This document shows, in pieces, positions 23,466 through 31,040 of a DNA stretch of 42,409 bases; position 1 is the stretch's first letter, and the number at the start of each line of letters is the position of its first letter. Position numbers and translations under genes: made by a program. Source of the stretch: Holdemanella hominis (GTDB lineage Bacteria > Bacillota_I > Bacilli_A > Erysipelotrichales > Erysipelotrichaceae); NCBI RefSeq assembly GCF_014306155.1, contig NZ_JACRWH010000014.1, positions 1-42,409 of the forward strand. The letters run 5' to 3'. Below the pieces are notes generated by a model. That model was not told where the DNA came from and made no database searches. It was given only the letters and a program-made list of their open reading frames with translations.

Positions 23466-24728
23466 CTATTCTTGTTCAAAATGAGCCAATAAATATTCTT
23501 CTGCTTCAGGACACCACAATCCCTTATGAGCATCTACGATATCTGCCAACGCAGTATATCGATCATCTTTTTCTCCCATTTCTCTTAAATCTGTTAATGC
23601 AACCAATGGCATATTTAAATGCGTATAAATCAACTTCTTTCCGCCTGGAATCTTAGGCAAATTTAATGTTGTTTCAGCCGCTGCATTCAAACCACCAATA
23701 TGCGTAACCATAACAGCTGGATCAATACGATTTTCTGCTGTTAAGCGTAAAGATTCAATCATATCATCTGTATTTCCACCTGTAGTTCCCATTACATGTG
23801 TCGAATTATAGTGAACATCGTAAAAATTCATTCTTGCACTAAACTGTTTGTCCGTAGGTCCCGCAAAGAAATTTAAACATCCATCACGGCCTAATACAGC
23901 GCTTGACAATTCCACAACCGCTTCAACCGGTGCATAACAGAATACATCATCAAAACCAGTTCCACCTGTAATTTCTTTTAAGCCGGCTGCTGGATCTTCC
24001 ATCTTTCCTGTATTCACGAAATGCAATTCAATTCCATCAGCTGCCGCTTCTTCAACCGGGAATAAGTGAGCTGCTCGATCTAATCTTTCTTGATTTACGT
24101 CCGCAACCACTACCATTTTAGGGCGAATATCTCTATGCAACGCATATGTTAATGCGCCCAGTCCCATAGGGCCTGCTCCTGCAAGAATCGCAAGTTTTCC
24201 ATCTTTCTTAATTCCCATTTCATGTTTATACACACCCATCTGTGTATGATAAGCTGCATTAAACGCTCCAATCGAACATGACATTGGTTCAGCTAAACTA
24301 GCTTCATAATACGCTTTACCTTTATATTCAAGTAAGCATCCTAGCTCCATTACTTCAGCTGGAATAATGCAGTAAGTTGTATCTCCACCAAAAAATTCAT
24401 AAGAATAACCAGGTGACCACATTGTTCCTTTATAGTTTAATGCTGGTTGTAAAGTAAACTTCATTCCCGGTTTAAATTTGTCTTGATGCTTAGCACCCAC
24501 CTTAACAATATCACCTGCCATTTCATGTCCCATAATAGCTGGATGATCCGCAACATCTTCATGAACACGTTTATGATTCACTCCTAAGATGGCACATTTG
24601 TAAGTTGACATACAAACACTGTCTGAGACAACCTTTACTAAAATCTCATCTTCCTTAATTTCTGGTAATTCAAATTCGTCTAATCTTAAATCATTAGCTC
24701 CATGTAATCGCACTGCCTTTGCTTTCAT
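23466..24728 (-). CDS. Zinc-dependent dehydrogenase, L-sorbose-1-phosphate reductase-like
   Basis: A 420-residue medium-chain dehydrogenase. The GroES-like domain has the catalytic zinc ligands in SVCMSTYK (Cys) and MGHEMAGDIVKVG (His-Glu). The Rossmann motif is LAGAGPMGLGALTYAL. The overall pattern, including ICMS-like CMSTYK and SPGYSYEFFGGDTTYCIIP, is that of the SorE / YggP group, which reduces L-sorbose 1-phosphate to glucitol 6-phosphate. It is the promoter-proximal gene of the operon, 58 bases ahead of the DeoR regulator and divergent from fruK. It may instead oxidise the phosphorylated polyol delivered by the PTS. No structural-zinc cysteine cluster is evident. Confidence 0.82.
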   Translation of the reverse strand: MKAKAVRLHGANDLRLDEFELPEIKEDEILVKVVSDSVCMSTYKCAILGVNHKRVHEDVADHPAIMGHEMAGDIVKVGAKHQDKFKPGMKFTLQPALNYKGTMWSPGYSYEFFGGDTTYCIIPAEVMELGCLLEYKGKAYYEASLAEPMSCSIGAFNAAYHTQMGVYKHEMGIKKDGKLAILAGAGPMGLGALTYALHRDIRPKMVVVADVNQERLDRAAHLFPVEEAAADGIELHFVNTGKMEDPAAGLKEITGGTGFDDVFCYAPVEAVVELSSAVLGRDGCLNFFAGPTDKQFSARMNFYDVHYNSTHVMGTTGGNTDDMIESLRLTAENRIDPAVMVTHIGGLNAAAETTLNLPKIPGGKKLIYTHLNMPLVALTDLREMGEKDDRYTALADIVDAHKGLWCPEAEEYLLAHFEQE

Positions 24729-24752
24729 TTTAAAAGTCTCCTCTCTATGTAA

Positions 24753-24863
24753 ATTGTTGTTTCAAAAGCTACACCTACATAATAACCGAATTATTTTAAT
24801 TGTCAACTGTTATTTCGAAAACATTTAACTTGCGAAACAACAATAAAAGGAGTATCCTATAAT
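24753..24863. promoter_or_regulatory. Divergent control region with three operator-like sites
   Basis: The 158 bases between the reductase-like gene and fruK hold ATTGTTGTTTC (24753-24763), its exact inverted copy GAAACAACAAT (24834-24844), and between them the near-palindrome TGTTATTTCGAAAACA (24808-24823). The shared TTTC/GAAA and ACA/TGT pattern resembles DeoR-family operators. One site lies just upstream of the minus-strand -35, one downstream of the -10. A -10 TATAAT for fruK lies at 24858-24863 without a good -35. Three spaced copies suggest looping repression. Confidence 0.62.
24779..24806 (-). promoter_or_regulatory. Promoter of the reductase-deoR-PTS operon
   Basis: Consensus TTGACA (24801-24806) and TATTAT (24779-24784) are spaced 16 bases on the minus strand, about 50 bases upstream of the ATG and embedded among the operator-like sites. 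Confidence 0.7.
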
Positions 24864-24886
24864 TAGATAAAGAAAAGGAGATCATT

Positions 24887-25798
24887 ATGATTTATACAAT
24901 TACTTTTAACCCCTCATTAGACTACGTTATTCAAGTCGATCATTTTAAGCCTGGTATCATTAATAAAACAAAATTAGAAGAAATCCTTCCCGGAGGAAAA
25001 GGCATTAACGTTTCAATTGTCCTATCCAATCTTGGACACGAAAGTACAGCTCTAGGTTTTATGGCAGGTTTTACAGGGGAAGAAATTGAACATCGATTAG
25101 AGAGTTATGGAGCTAAAACAGATTTCATTCATGTAAAGAAAGGATTATCTAGAATCAACGTAAAAATGAAATCAGATGAAGAAACAGAAATCAATGGTAT
25201 GGGGCCTGATATTCAGCCAGAAGACATTCAAGAATTATTCAATCAATTAGATGATCTAACAGAAAAAGATATTCTCGTCATTTCAGGAAGCATTCCAAGT
25301 ACTTTACCAGATACAATGTATGAACAAATCATGGAACGTGTTCAGAAAAAGAAAATAAAAGTTGTTGTCGATGCGACAAACAACCTATTATTAAAAGTAT
25401 TAAAATATAAACCTTTCTTAATAAAGCCCAACAATCATGAATTAGGTGAAATCTTTAATGTCGAATTAAACACTCGAGATGAAGTCATTCCTTACGCCAA
25501 AAAGCTACAGGAAATGGGTGCTCAAAACGTATTGATTTCTATGGCAGGACAAGGTGCAGTGCTTGTAAGTGATAATAATGAAGTGATTCAAAGTAAAGCG
25601 CCAAAAGGAGAGGTAGTGAATTCTGTTGGTGCTGGTGATTCGATGGTTGCAGGTTTCCTTGCAGGATATTTAGAAACAACCGACTATGATAAAGCATTCA
25701 TCAATGGTTTGTGTTGTGGTAGTGCAAGTGCCTTCCAAGTAGGTCTTGCCACAAAAGAAGATGTAGAAAACATAAAGAAAACTCTTAGCGAAAACTAA
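24887..25798 (+). CDS. fruK: 1-phosphofructokinase (PfkB family)
   Basis: A 303-residue PfkB-family kinase. It starts IYTITFNPSLDYVI, the hexose-phosphate-kinase subgroup pattern. LPGGKGINVSIVLSNLG is the first PfkB signature. NSVGAGDSMVAGFLAGYL is the second, with the catalytic Asp in GAGDS. It converts fructose 1-phosphate to fructose 1,6-bisphosphate. Tagatose-6-phosphate kinase is a close alternative. The strong AAAGGAG site and divergent operator region tie it to the PTS/DeoR/reductase operon, consistent with a shared phosphorylated ketose intermediate. Confidence 0.88.
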   Translation: MIYTITFNPSLDYVIQVDHFKPGIINKTKLEEILPGGKGINVSIVLSNLGHESTALGFMAGFTGEEIEHRLESYGAKTDFIHVKKGLSRINVKMKSDEETEINGMGPDIQPEDIQELFNQLDDLTEKDILVISGSIPSTLPDTMYEQIMERVQKKKIKVVVDATNNLLLKVLKYKPFLIKPNNHELGEIFNVELNTRDEVIPYAKKLQEMGAQNVLISMAGQGAVLVSDNNEVIQSKAPKGEVVNSVGAGDSMVAGFLAGYLETTDYDKAFINGLCCGSASAFQVGLATKEDVENIKKTLSEN

Positions 25799-25807
25799 GA
25801 GTTTTTT
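25780..25807 (+). terminator. Terminator between fruK and mglC
   Basis: AACTCTTAG (25780-25788) and CTAAGAGTT (25795-25803) form a perfect 9-bp stem including the fruK stop codon, followed by TTTTAA. The minus-strand side reads TTTTCTTT, so it should serve both convergent operons. Confidence 0.88.
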
Positions 25808-25813
25808 AATTAA

Positions 25814-27472
25814 TTAGTTTTTACGTACGTATTTCAAGCAGTCAAGAGTTACGGCGATAAGAATGATAATTCCTGAGAATACGAACTGTAAGTTAGTATC
25901 GATACCAAGAATTGTCAATGAATAAGTTAATGCAGTAAAGATCAATACACCAACTACTACACCAGAAATTTTACCGATACCACCAGTAAATGATACACCA
26001 CCTACTACACAGGCAGCGATTGCATCCATTTCCCATCCTTGTCCATACGCAGCTGAACCAGAACCAATCATACGAATACACTCTAACCAAGAACCAAATC
26101 CGTATAAGATTCCTGCCAACATAAAGGCACCAAGAGTAACCTTAAACACTGAAATACCAGATACAGAAGCAGCTTCTGGGTTTCCACCTACGGCATATAA
26201 GTTTTTACCAAATTTTGTTTTATTCCAAATGAACCAAACAATCACAACTGCAGCTACTGCCCACAAAATAATCGTTGGGAAGCCACCGACTTTAGGAATA
26301 ATCTTTCCTGGGATAGATTGATCAATACCACCAAAAGACACACCTTTTGTTGAATAAGTTACCAAACCAAAGATAACTAACATATTAGCCATTGTGGAAA
26401 TGAATGGGTGCATTTTAAATTTAGCCGCAAAGAAACCGGCAATCGTTGTAAACATTGTACATAACACAACACAAACAACTAATGCTAAAAGAATTCTTCC
26501 GCCAACCGGCATAGTTGAGAAGTCAAATACATGACCGAATACTGAACCCGTGTTAGGCCCATTGTGCATAATAATTGTTGCAGCTGTCATACCCATACCA
26601 ACCATACGTCCAACAGACAAGTCAGTACCAGCTAACATAATTAAACCAGATACACCTAATGCCAAGAACATTCTTGGAGATGCTTGTTGCATAATACTTA
26701 AAATGTTATTAACAGTAAAAAGTTGTAAACCATTCTTCTTAATTGGTGTAATGATACATAAGAAAATGAATACTAAAATAATCGCAATATACAAACCATT
26801 TTTCAATAAAAAATCACGAGTATTAAATGAGTACTTGTAGTTTTCAATTTTTTGAGCTTGTTTTTCTGCAAACGAGAAATTTGACATCTTCAATAAGTCA
26901 ATTAAGTGATATTCAAATGTAAACGCATCATGTTTACGATCTTTTGCCTCTTGCATATTTTTAGTATATTCAAGTTTTGCATCGAATAAACGGTTCTTAT
27001 AAATAAAGTTCTCTTCTTTAATTTCTTCTTTATCACTAAGACCTGATAAAATATCTTTGTGTTCTTTTTCTAATTCTTTTAATTTTTTATCATAGTCTGC
27101 CTTAGCTTTTTGAACCTCATACTTATTACTTTCAACAACTTTGTTGTAGTAATCTGTTTGATAGTGATCCTTTAAATATTTTTCAGCTACTGCAATTTTA
27201 TCATTGATTGGCTGTTTGTTTTTAGCCTCGATTTCTTTGGCTTTTTGTAATTTACCATTTAATTCTGAAATACGAGCTTCTTTTTCGCTTTTAGTATAAA
27301 TTTTATCTCTCTTTAGAACCTCGATTTCTTCAGAATATTCCAATACTTTATTTGTTCCTTCTTCTCTTAGTTCATCAATTTCAGCTTGGATCTTTCCTAC
27401 ATAATCCTCAATAGGTTTACGTAGTGCAAGCTCTTCATCATGACTAAGAATATTTGTAACTGTATTTGTCAT
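25814..27472 (-). CDS. mglC: Galactose/methyl-galactoside ABC permease with extra coiled-coil domain
   Basis: The C-terminal ~330 residues (from about 226) are a normal MglC-type permease: hydrophobic helices, LFTVNNILSIMQQASPRMFLALGVSGLIMLAGTD split across helices, GKNLYAVGGNPEAASVSGI (the ATPase-contact EAA-like loop) and GGVSFTGGIG. The first ~220 residues are unexpected. They are highly charged (Lys/Glu/Asp), almost free of Pro and Gly over long runs, with coiled-coil character, and have no signal or membrane segment before about residue 226, so they should be cytoplasmic. E. coli MglC is 336 residues. One continuous frame from a good AAGGAGATAATT site shows the fusion is real. It is the last gene of mglBAC, 11 bases after mglA. 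Confidence 0.92.
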   Translation of the reverse strand: MTNTVTNILSHDEELALRKPIEDYVGKIQAEIDELREEGTNKVLEYSEEIEVLKRDKIYTKSEKEARISELNGKLQKAKEIEAKNKQPINDKIAVAEKYLKDHYQTDYYNKVVESNKYEVQKAKADYDKKLKELEKEHKDILSGLSDKEEIKEENFIYKNRLFDAKLEYTKNMQEAKDRKHDAFTFEYHLIDLLKMSNFSFAEKQAQKIENYKYSFNTRDFLLKNGLYIAIILVFIFLCIITPIKKNGLQLFTVNNILSIMQQASPRMFLALGVSGLIMLAGTDLSVGRMVGMGMTAATIIMHNGPNTGSVFGHVFDFSTMPVGGRILLALVVCVVLCTMFTTIAGFFAAKFKMHPFISTMANMLVIFGLVTYSTKGVSFGGIDQSIPGKIIPKVGGFPTIILWAVAAVVIVWFIWNKTKFGKNLYAVGGNPEAASVSGISVFKVTLGAFMLAGILYGFGSWLECIRMIGSGSAAYGQGWEMDAIAACVVGGVSFTGGIGKISGVVVGVLIFTALTYSLTILGIDTNLQFVFSGIIILIAVTLDCLKYVRKN

Positions 27473-27483
27473 AATTATCTCCT

Positions 27484-28992
27484 TTATAGGTATTTTGCAC
27501 TGAGTCTTAACAACTCTTCCTGGTTAGTATCTTTTGTATTTACAATTCCGGCTAAGCGTCCATTTGACATAACGCCAATACGATTTGTAATACCTAAGAT
27601 TTCTGGCATTTCACTTGAAACTACAATAATAGTTTTTCCTTGTTTAGCCATTTTGATGATCAATTCGTAAATTTCATATTTAGCACCTACGTCAATACCA
27701 CGTGTAGGTTCATCCATCATGAATACGTTTGGTGATCTCTCTAACCATTTACCGAAGATAACTTTTTGTTGGTTACCACCAGATAGACTTGTAATCGCAT
27801 CATTTGGTCCCATACACTTAGTTCTCATGGTTTTGATTTCTTTATTCGTAGCTTGAATCATCTTATTATCAGAAAGTGCTACCTTGCTCATATAAGAAGG
27901 TAAATTCGCAATCGTTGTATTGAATGTTAAATCACACTTTAAGAACAATCCATTTGCTTTACGCTCTTCAGTAATCAGGGCAAAACCATGTTCAATTGCT
28001 TCTTTAGCACTATTAAAGTTCATTAATTTATTGTCAAAATAAACACGACCTGAGGCTCTAGTACGGATACCGAAAATCGTTTCTAACAACTCTGTACGTC
28101 CAGCTCCTACCAAACCATATAGACCGAAAATCTCACCTTTTTTAACGTCAAATGTAATATCTTTTAAGTATGGCTCATATTTTGTTGATACATGTTGAAT
28201 AGATAACATTGGTTCTCCAGGAGCATTATCAACAGGTGGGAATCGGTTATCCAATGAACGACCTACCATGGCTGCAATCAACTCATTCATGTTGGTTTCT
28301 GAAGTAGGTTTTGTCATAACCATTTTTCCATCTCTTAGAACTGATACTTCATCGCAAATTTCAAAAATTTCATCCATTTTATGAGAAATATAAATTAGCG
28401 AAATACCTTGTTTTTTCAACATACGCATCATATCAAACAATTTATTAACTTCTTGTGTCATCAAAGAAGATGTAGGCTCATCAAGTACGATAACCTTTGA
28501 ATTATATGAAATTGCTCTGGCAATTTCACACATCTGTCTTTGCGAAACAGACATATTACGCATTGGTGTATCTAAATTCACTGTCATACCAAGCTTTCTA
28601 AAAAGCTCAGATGATTTCTTTTTCATTCGATCTTCATCTACTACGCCAAAAGCATTTGTAGGATAACGTCCCAAGAATAGGTTATCTTTAACATTTCTTT
28701 CAAGACATTGATTCAATTCCTGGTGTACCATGGCAATACCATTTTCAAGTGCTTCTTTTGGTCCAGAAAAGTTAATCTCTTTTCCTTCCAAGAAAATTGT
28801 ACCTTCATCTTTTTGATATGTCCCGAATAGACATTTCATCATTGTTGATTTACCAGCACCATTTTCTCCCATAAGTCCCATAACTGTACCTGGTTTTAAA
28901 TCTAAATCAATATGATCCAAAACACGGTTACGTCCAAAGGACTTACTCATTCCGCGTATAGATAAGACTAGTTCTTCATTCTTATCTGCCAT
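27484..28992 (-). CDS. mglA: Galactose/methyl-galactoside ABC transporter ATP-binding protein
   Basis: A 502-residue ATPase with two fused ABC domains, as in all Mgl/Rbs/Ara-type importers. The first has GENGAGKST (residues 42-50), the SVSQRQMCEIARA signature and VIVLDEPTSSL. The second has the degenerate Walker A GLVGAGRTELLE, LSGGNQQKVIFGKWL and VFMMDEPTRGIDVGAK. It powers uptake of galactose, glucose or methyl-galactoside. AGGAGAGATTTT precedes the ATG. It follows mglB after a 96-base gap with a strong hairpin. Confidence 0.96.
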   Translation of the reverse strand: MADKNEELVLSIRGMSKSFGRNRVLDHIDLDLKPGTVMGLMGENGAGKSTMMKCLFGTYQKDEGTIFLEGKEINFSGPKEALENGIAMVHQELNQCLERNVKDNLFLGRYPTNAFGVVDEDRMKKKSSELFRKLGMTVNLDTPMRNMSVSQRQMCEIARAISYNSKVIVLDEPTSSLMTQEVNKLFDMMRMLKKQGISLIYISHKMDEIFEICDEVSVLRDGKMVMTKPTSETNMNELIAAMVGRSLDNRFPPVDNAPGEPMLSIQHVSTKYEPYLKDITFDVKKGEIFGLYGLVGAGRTELLETIFGIRTRASGRVYFDNKLMNFNSAKEAIEHGFALITEERKANGLFLKCDLTFNTTIANLPSYMSKVALSDNKMIQATNKEIKTMRTKCMGPNDAITSLSGGNQQKVIFGKWLERSPNVFMMDEPTRGIDVGAKYEIYELIIKMAKQGKTIIVVSSEMPEILGITNRIGVMSNGRLAGIVNTKDTNQEELLRLSAKYL

Positions 28993-29030
28993 AAAATCTC
29001 TCCTATTTTGTTTACTACTATCTAAATAAT

Positions 29031-29057
29031 ATTAGGGAGAAATAATTTCTCCCTAAT
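29031..29057 (-). other. Intercistronic stem-loop between mglB and mglA
   Basis: A perfect 12-bp inverted repeat (29031-29042 with 29046-29057, loop TAA) follows the mglB stop codon on the minus strand and has no T-tract. Such a stem typically blocks 3' exonucleases and keeps binding-protein mRNA more abundant than the downstream ATPase and permease mRNA. Confidence 0.7.
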
Positions 29058-29088
29058 AATTTTAATCCCTATGTTATTTTTGAATTAT

Positions 29089-30351
29089 TTATTTAAGGAT
29101 TCCTGTGTAAGAAGCTGCATTGTCAGTCTTAACCATGTTAATTGCGAATGCATCATATTTGTCTGGATTTCCTAAACGGTTTGTGATGTTAGATTCAGTT
29201 TGTCCATCTCCACCAATGTATTCAACATCTAAATTCAATAAGTCATCATATTTTTCTAATAATGGTTGGTAAGTTGAACTTAAGAAGTTATCAGATGCGT
29301 TGTAGATATTTAACCAAACACTCTTCTTAGCGTGATCTTTTTCATCTAATTGGTTAGAAACTGGAGCATAAGTAACTGTTGAATCTAAGAAATCTTTATA
29401 GTTGTCAGCAGTAACAGCAACGTTTAATGCATAGTAAGAACGTTGATCCTTATTGTATGTAAATACATCTGAACTTAATACGTTTCCAGCATCATCTTCT
29501 GTACCGATACCTGTATCGATATCAACACCATCTAATGCATTACGTAATACTCTTAATGTTAAATAAGCTTGAACGTCAGCATGTTGAGAAATTGTTCCAC
29601 CATATCCTTCAGCGATTGCAGCAACTGCATCTGAGTTAGCATCGTATCCGAATGTAGGAACTTTGTTTTCTTTTGACCAAGCATTGAACATTGACATACC
29701 CATACCATCATTGTTAGAAGCTACAACGTCAACTTCATCACCGAATGAAGCAGTCCATGTACCGATTGTGTTACCAGCAGTAGCCGCATCCCAAGTAGCA
29801 CCTGAAGAGTTTTTCATTTCTTGAGAAGCAAGTTCTCTTACTGTATAAGTTTTTCCATTAATTTCTAACGAGCCATCTTGAACACTCTTAGATTTACCAT
29901 CATTATTAATACCAGCTGGATCACTTACGATTTCACCATCTTTTTCAACACCAGTTCCTAATGCCTTACGAACACCTCTTGTACGAGCAATAGAGTCATT
30001 GTGACCAACATCACCAATAGCTAATACGTAACCGATAACGCCATCTCCGTTACGATCTAATGTATCGATATTCTTTTCGATATATTCTTTAATCATTTGT
30101 CCTTGAAGTTCAGCACCTTGATTTGCATCGAAACCAACATAATAAGTATCTTTGTTGAAGTTTAATGCATCCATGTCTAATTCACCAGTTGAACTGTTGG
30201 AAGGTTGACGGTTATACCATACTAAAGGTTTGTCAGCATTCGCAACACTAGAACCACCAGTTTTTCCTTCATCTCCTCCTCCACTGCTACAAGCAGTTAA
30301 TGCAACACCCATAGATAAAGCTGCAGCAATTGTTAAAAATCTTTTGTTCAT
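29089..30351 (-). CDS. mglB: Galactose/glucose-binding lipoprotein, circularly permuted MglB
   Basis: A 420-residue lipoprotein (lipobox LTAC, Cys21) that delivers galactose or glucose to MglAC. After the linker, residues 41-330 align with E. coli mature MglB from about Val85 to the C-terminus. Residues 343-420 then align with E. coli 4-79. Ligand residues map as Asn91/Asn47, His152/His117, Asp154/Asp119, Arg158/Arg123, Trp183/Trp187, Asn211/Asn214, Asp236/Asp237, Asp14/Asp354 and Phe16/Phe356; Asn256 is Gln256. The calcium loop DRNGDGVIG (99-107) is intact, with Asp208 in place of Glu205. An insertion of about 30 residues (138-170) is extra. The ATG follows AGGAGGATAAT. The order looks like a clean circular permutation. 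Confidence 0.93.
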   Translation of the reverse strand: MNKRFLTIAAALSMGVALTACSSGGGDEGKTGGSSVANADKPLVWYNRQPSNSSTGELDMDALNFNKDTYYVGFDANQGAELQGQMIKEYIEKNIDTLDRNGDGVIGYVLAIGDVGHNDSIARTRGVRKALGTGVEKDGEIVSDPAGINNDGKSKSVQDGSLEINGKTYTVRELASQEMKNSSGATWDAATAGNTIGTWTASFGDEVDVVASNNDGMGMSMFNAWSKENKVPTFGYDANSDAVAAIAEGYGGTISQHADVQAYLTLRVLRNALDGVDIDTGIGTEDDAGNVLSSDVFTYNKDQRSYYALNVAVTADNYKDFLDSTVTYAPVSNQLDEKDHAKKSVWLNIYNASDNFLSSTYQPLLEKYDDLLNLDVEYIGGDGQTESNITNRLGNPDKYDAFAINMVKTDNAASYTGILK

Positions 30352-30586
30352 ATTATCCTCCTGTATAGATTTTTACTCTAAGACACAATTCCCAAAAGGA
30401 TACTTCACATAATTTCTATATAGAGACATACATATAATATGATTTGCAGCTGGGTGTTTCAAAATGAATTTATAAATTATACTCGAAACAAAGCCATTTG
30501 TCGTGAAATCAATTTATATTATCTGTTATACACTTTTAATGTCCGCTTTATATCCTAATCAATGGGATGCGTCTTTTTACTTCTGT

Positions 30587-30616
30587 ATCATAACACATAT
30601 CTGCAAGCGCTTTCAA
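30587..30616 (-). promoter_or_regulatory. mgl operon promoter overlapped by a CcpA cre site
   Basis: TTGAAA (30611-30616) and TATGAT (30587-30592) are spaced 18 bases on the minus strand. The sequence TGCAAGCGCTTTCA (30602-30615) matches the cre consensus for CcpA at all but one position and covers the -35 region, so glucose repression is expected. The resulting leader is about 230 bases long and AT-rich. A second TATAAT-like -10 is present inside it, but I see no recognisable riboswitch. Confidence 0.75.
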
Positions 30617-30824
30617 TCGTTTTTTTTTAAAATTTATTTATAACCAAATTTAATTTAACCACACTATTTTTTACATATATTTAACATTAAACATAACCTA
30701 TATTCCTACTAAATCCCTAGACTTTATCATATACAATATGATACATTAAATGCATTATTTTCTTTACCTACGACAAATAAATATAAACCGTCAAAAAAAT
30801 AAACAAAAAAATTAATTTTTTTGC

Positions 30825-30853
30825 TTGCAATATATAAAATCTTATAGTATTAT
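30825..30853 (+). promoter_or_regulatory. Promoter of the second tRNA-Glu
   Basis: TTGCAA (30825-30830), a 17-base spacer and TATTAT (30848-30853), the same layout as at the first tRNA-Glu. The 230 bases between this and the mgl promoter are AT-rich, with no gene I can support. Confidence 0.65.
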
Positions 30854-30861
30854 TAACTAGC

Positions 30862-30881
30862 ACTTGTCAGGAAAGACAAGT
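30862..30881 (+). other. 5' leader hairpin of the tRNA-Glu precursor (copy 2)
   Basis: ACTTGTC and GACAAGT form a perfect 7-bp stem with loop AGGAAA, at the predicted transcript 5' end. It is the counterpart of the hairpin at 18536-18555. Confidence 0.6.
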
Positions 30882-30892
30882 TTAATATACAT

Positions 30893-30968
30893 GGCGCGTT
30901 GGAGAAACGGTTAACTCACATGCCTTTCACGCATGCATTCACGGGTTCGAATCCCGTACGCGTCACCA
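30893..30968 (+). tRNA. tRNA-Glu (anticodon TTC), second copy
   Basis: Identical over all 76 bases, CCA included, to the tRNA at 18567-18642, with the same spacing to a leader hairpin and a GAAA-loop terminator. Sequences outside this unit differ, so the unit, not a larger block, is what is duplicated. Confidence 0.97.
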
Positions 30969-30979
30969 TTGTTAAAATA

Positions 30980-31004
30980 AAGTCCGAAAGGACTTCTTTT
31001 TTTT
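30980..31004 (+). terminator. Terminator of the second tRNA-Glu
   Basis: AAGTCC, GAAA, GGACTT (30980-30995), then CTTTTTTTT. Confidence 0.92.
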
Positions 31005-31015
31005 GCTTTTTAAAT

Positions 31016-31040
31016 GAAAAAGCCTTCCAACAAGAAGGCT
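31016..31040 (-). terminator. Terminator of the MATE gene
   Basis: AGCCTTC (31021-31027) pairs with GAAGGCT (31034-31040), and TTTTTC follows on the minus strand. It overlaps the stop codon of the MATE gene and faces the tRNA terminator. Confidence 0.85.

Noticed and set aside
30617..30824. Hidden small gene or riboswitch in the AT-rich gap between mgl promoter and second tRNA-Glu
   Set aside because: No frame with a ribosome-binding site and no conserved RNA motif could be recognised.
18567..30968. Genomic island bounded by the two identical tRNA-Glu genes
   Set aside because: No integrase, no partial tRNA att copy, and both tRNAs have complete promoters and terminators; the genes between look resident.
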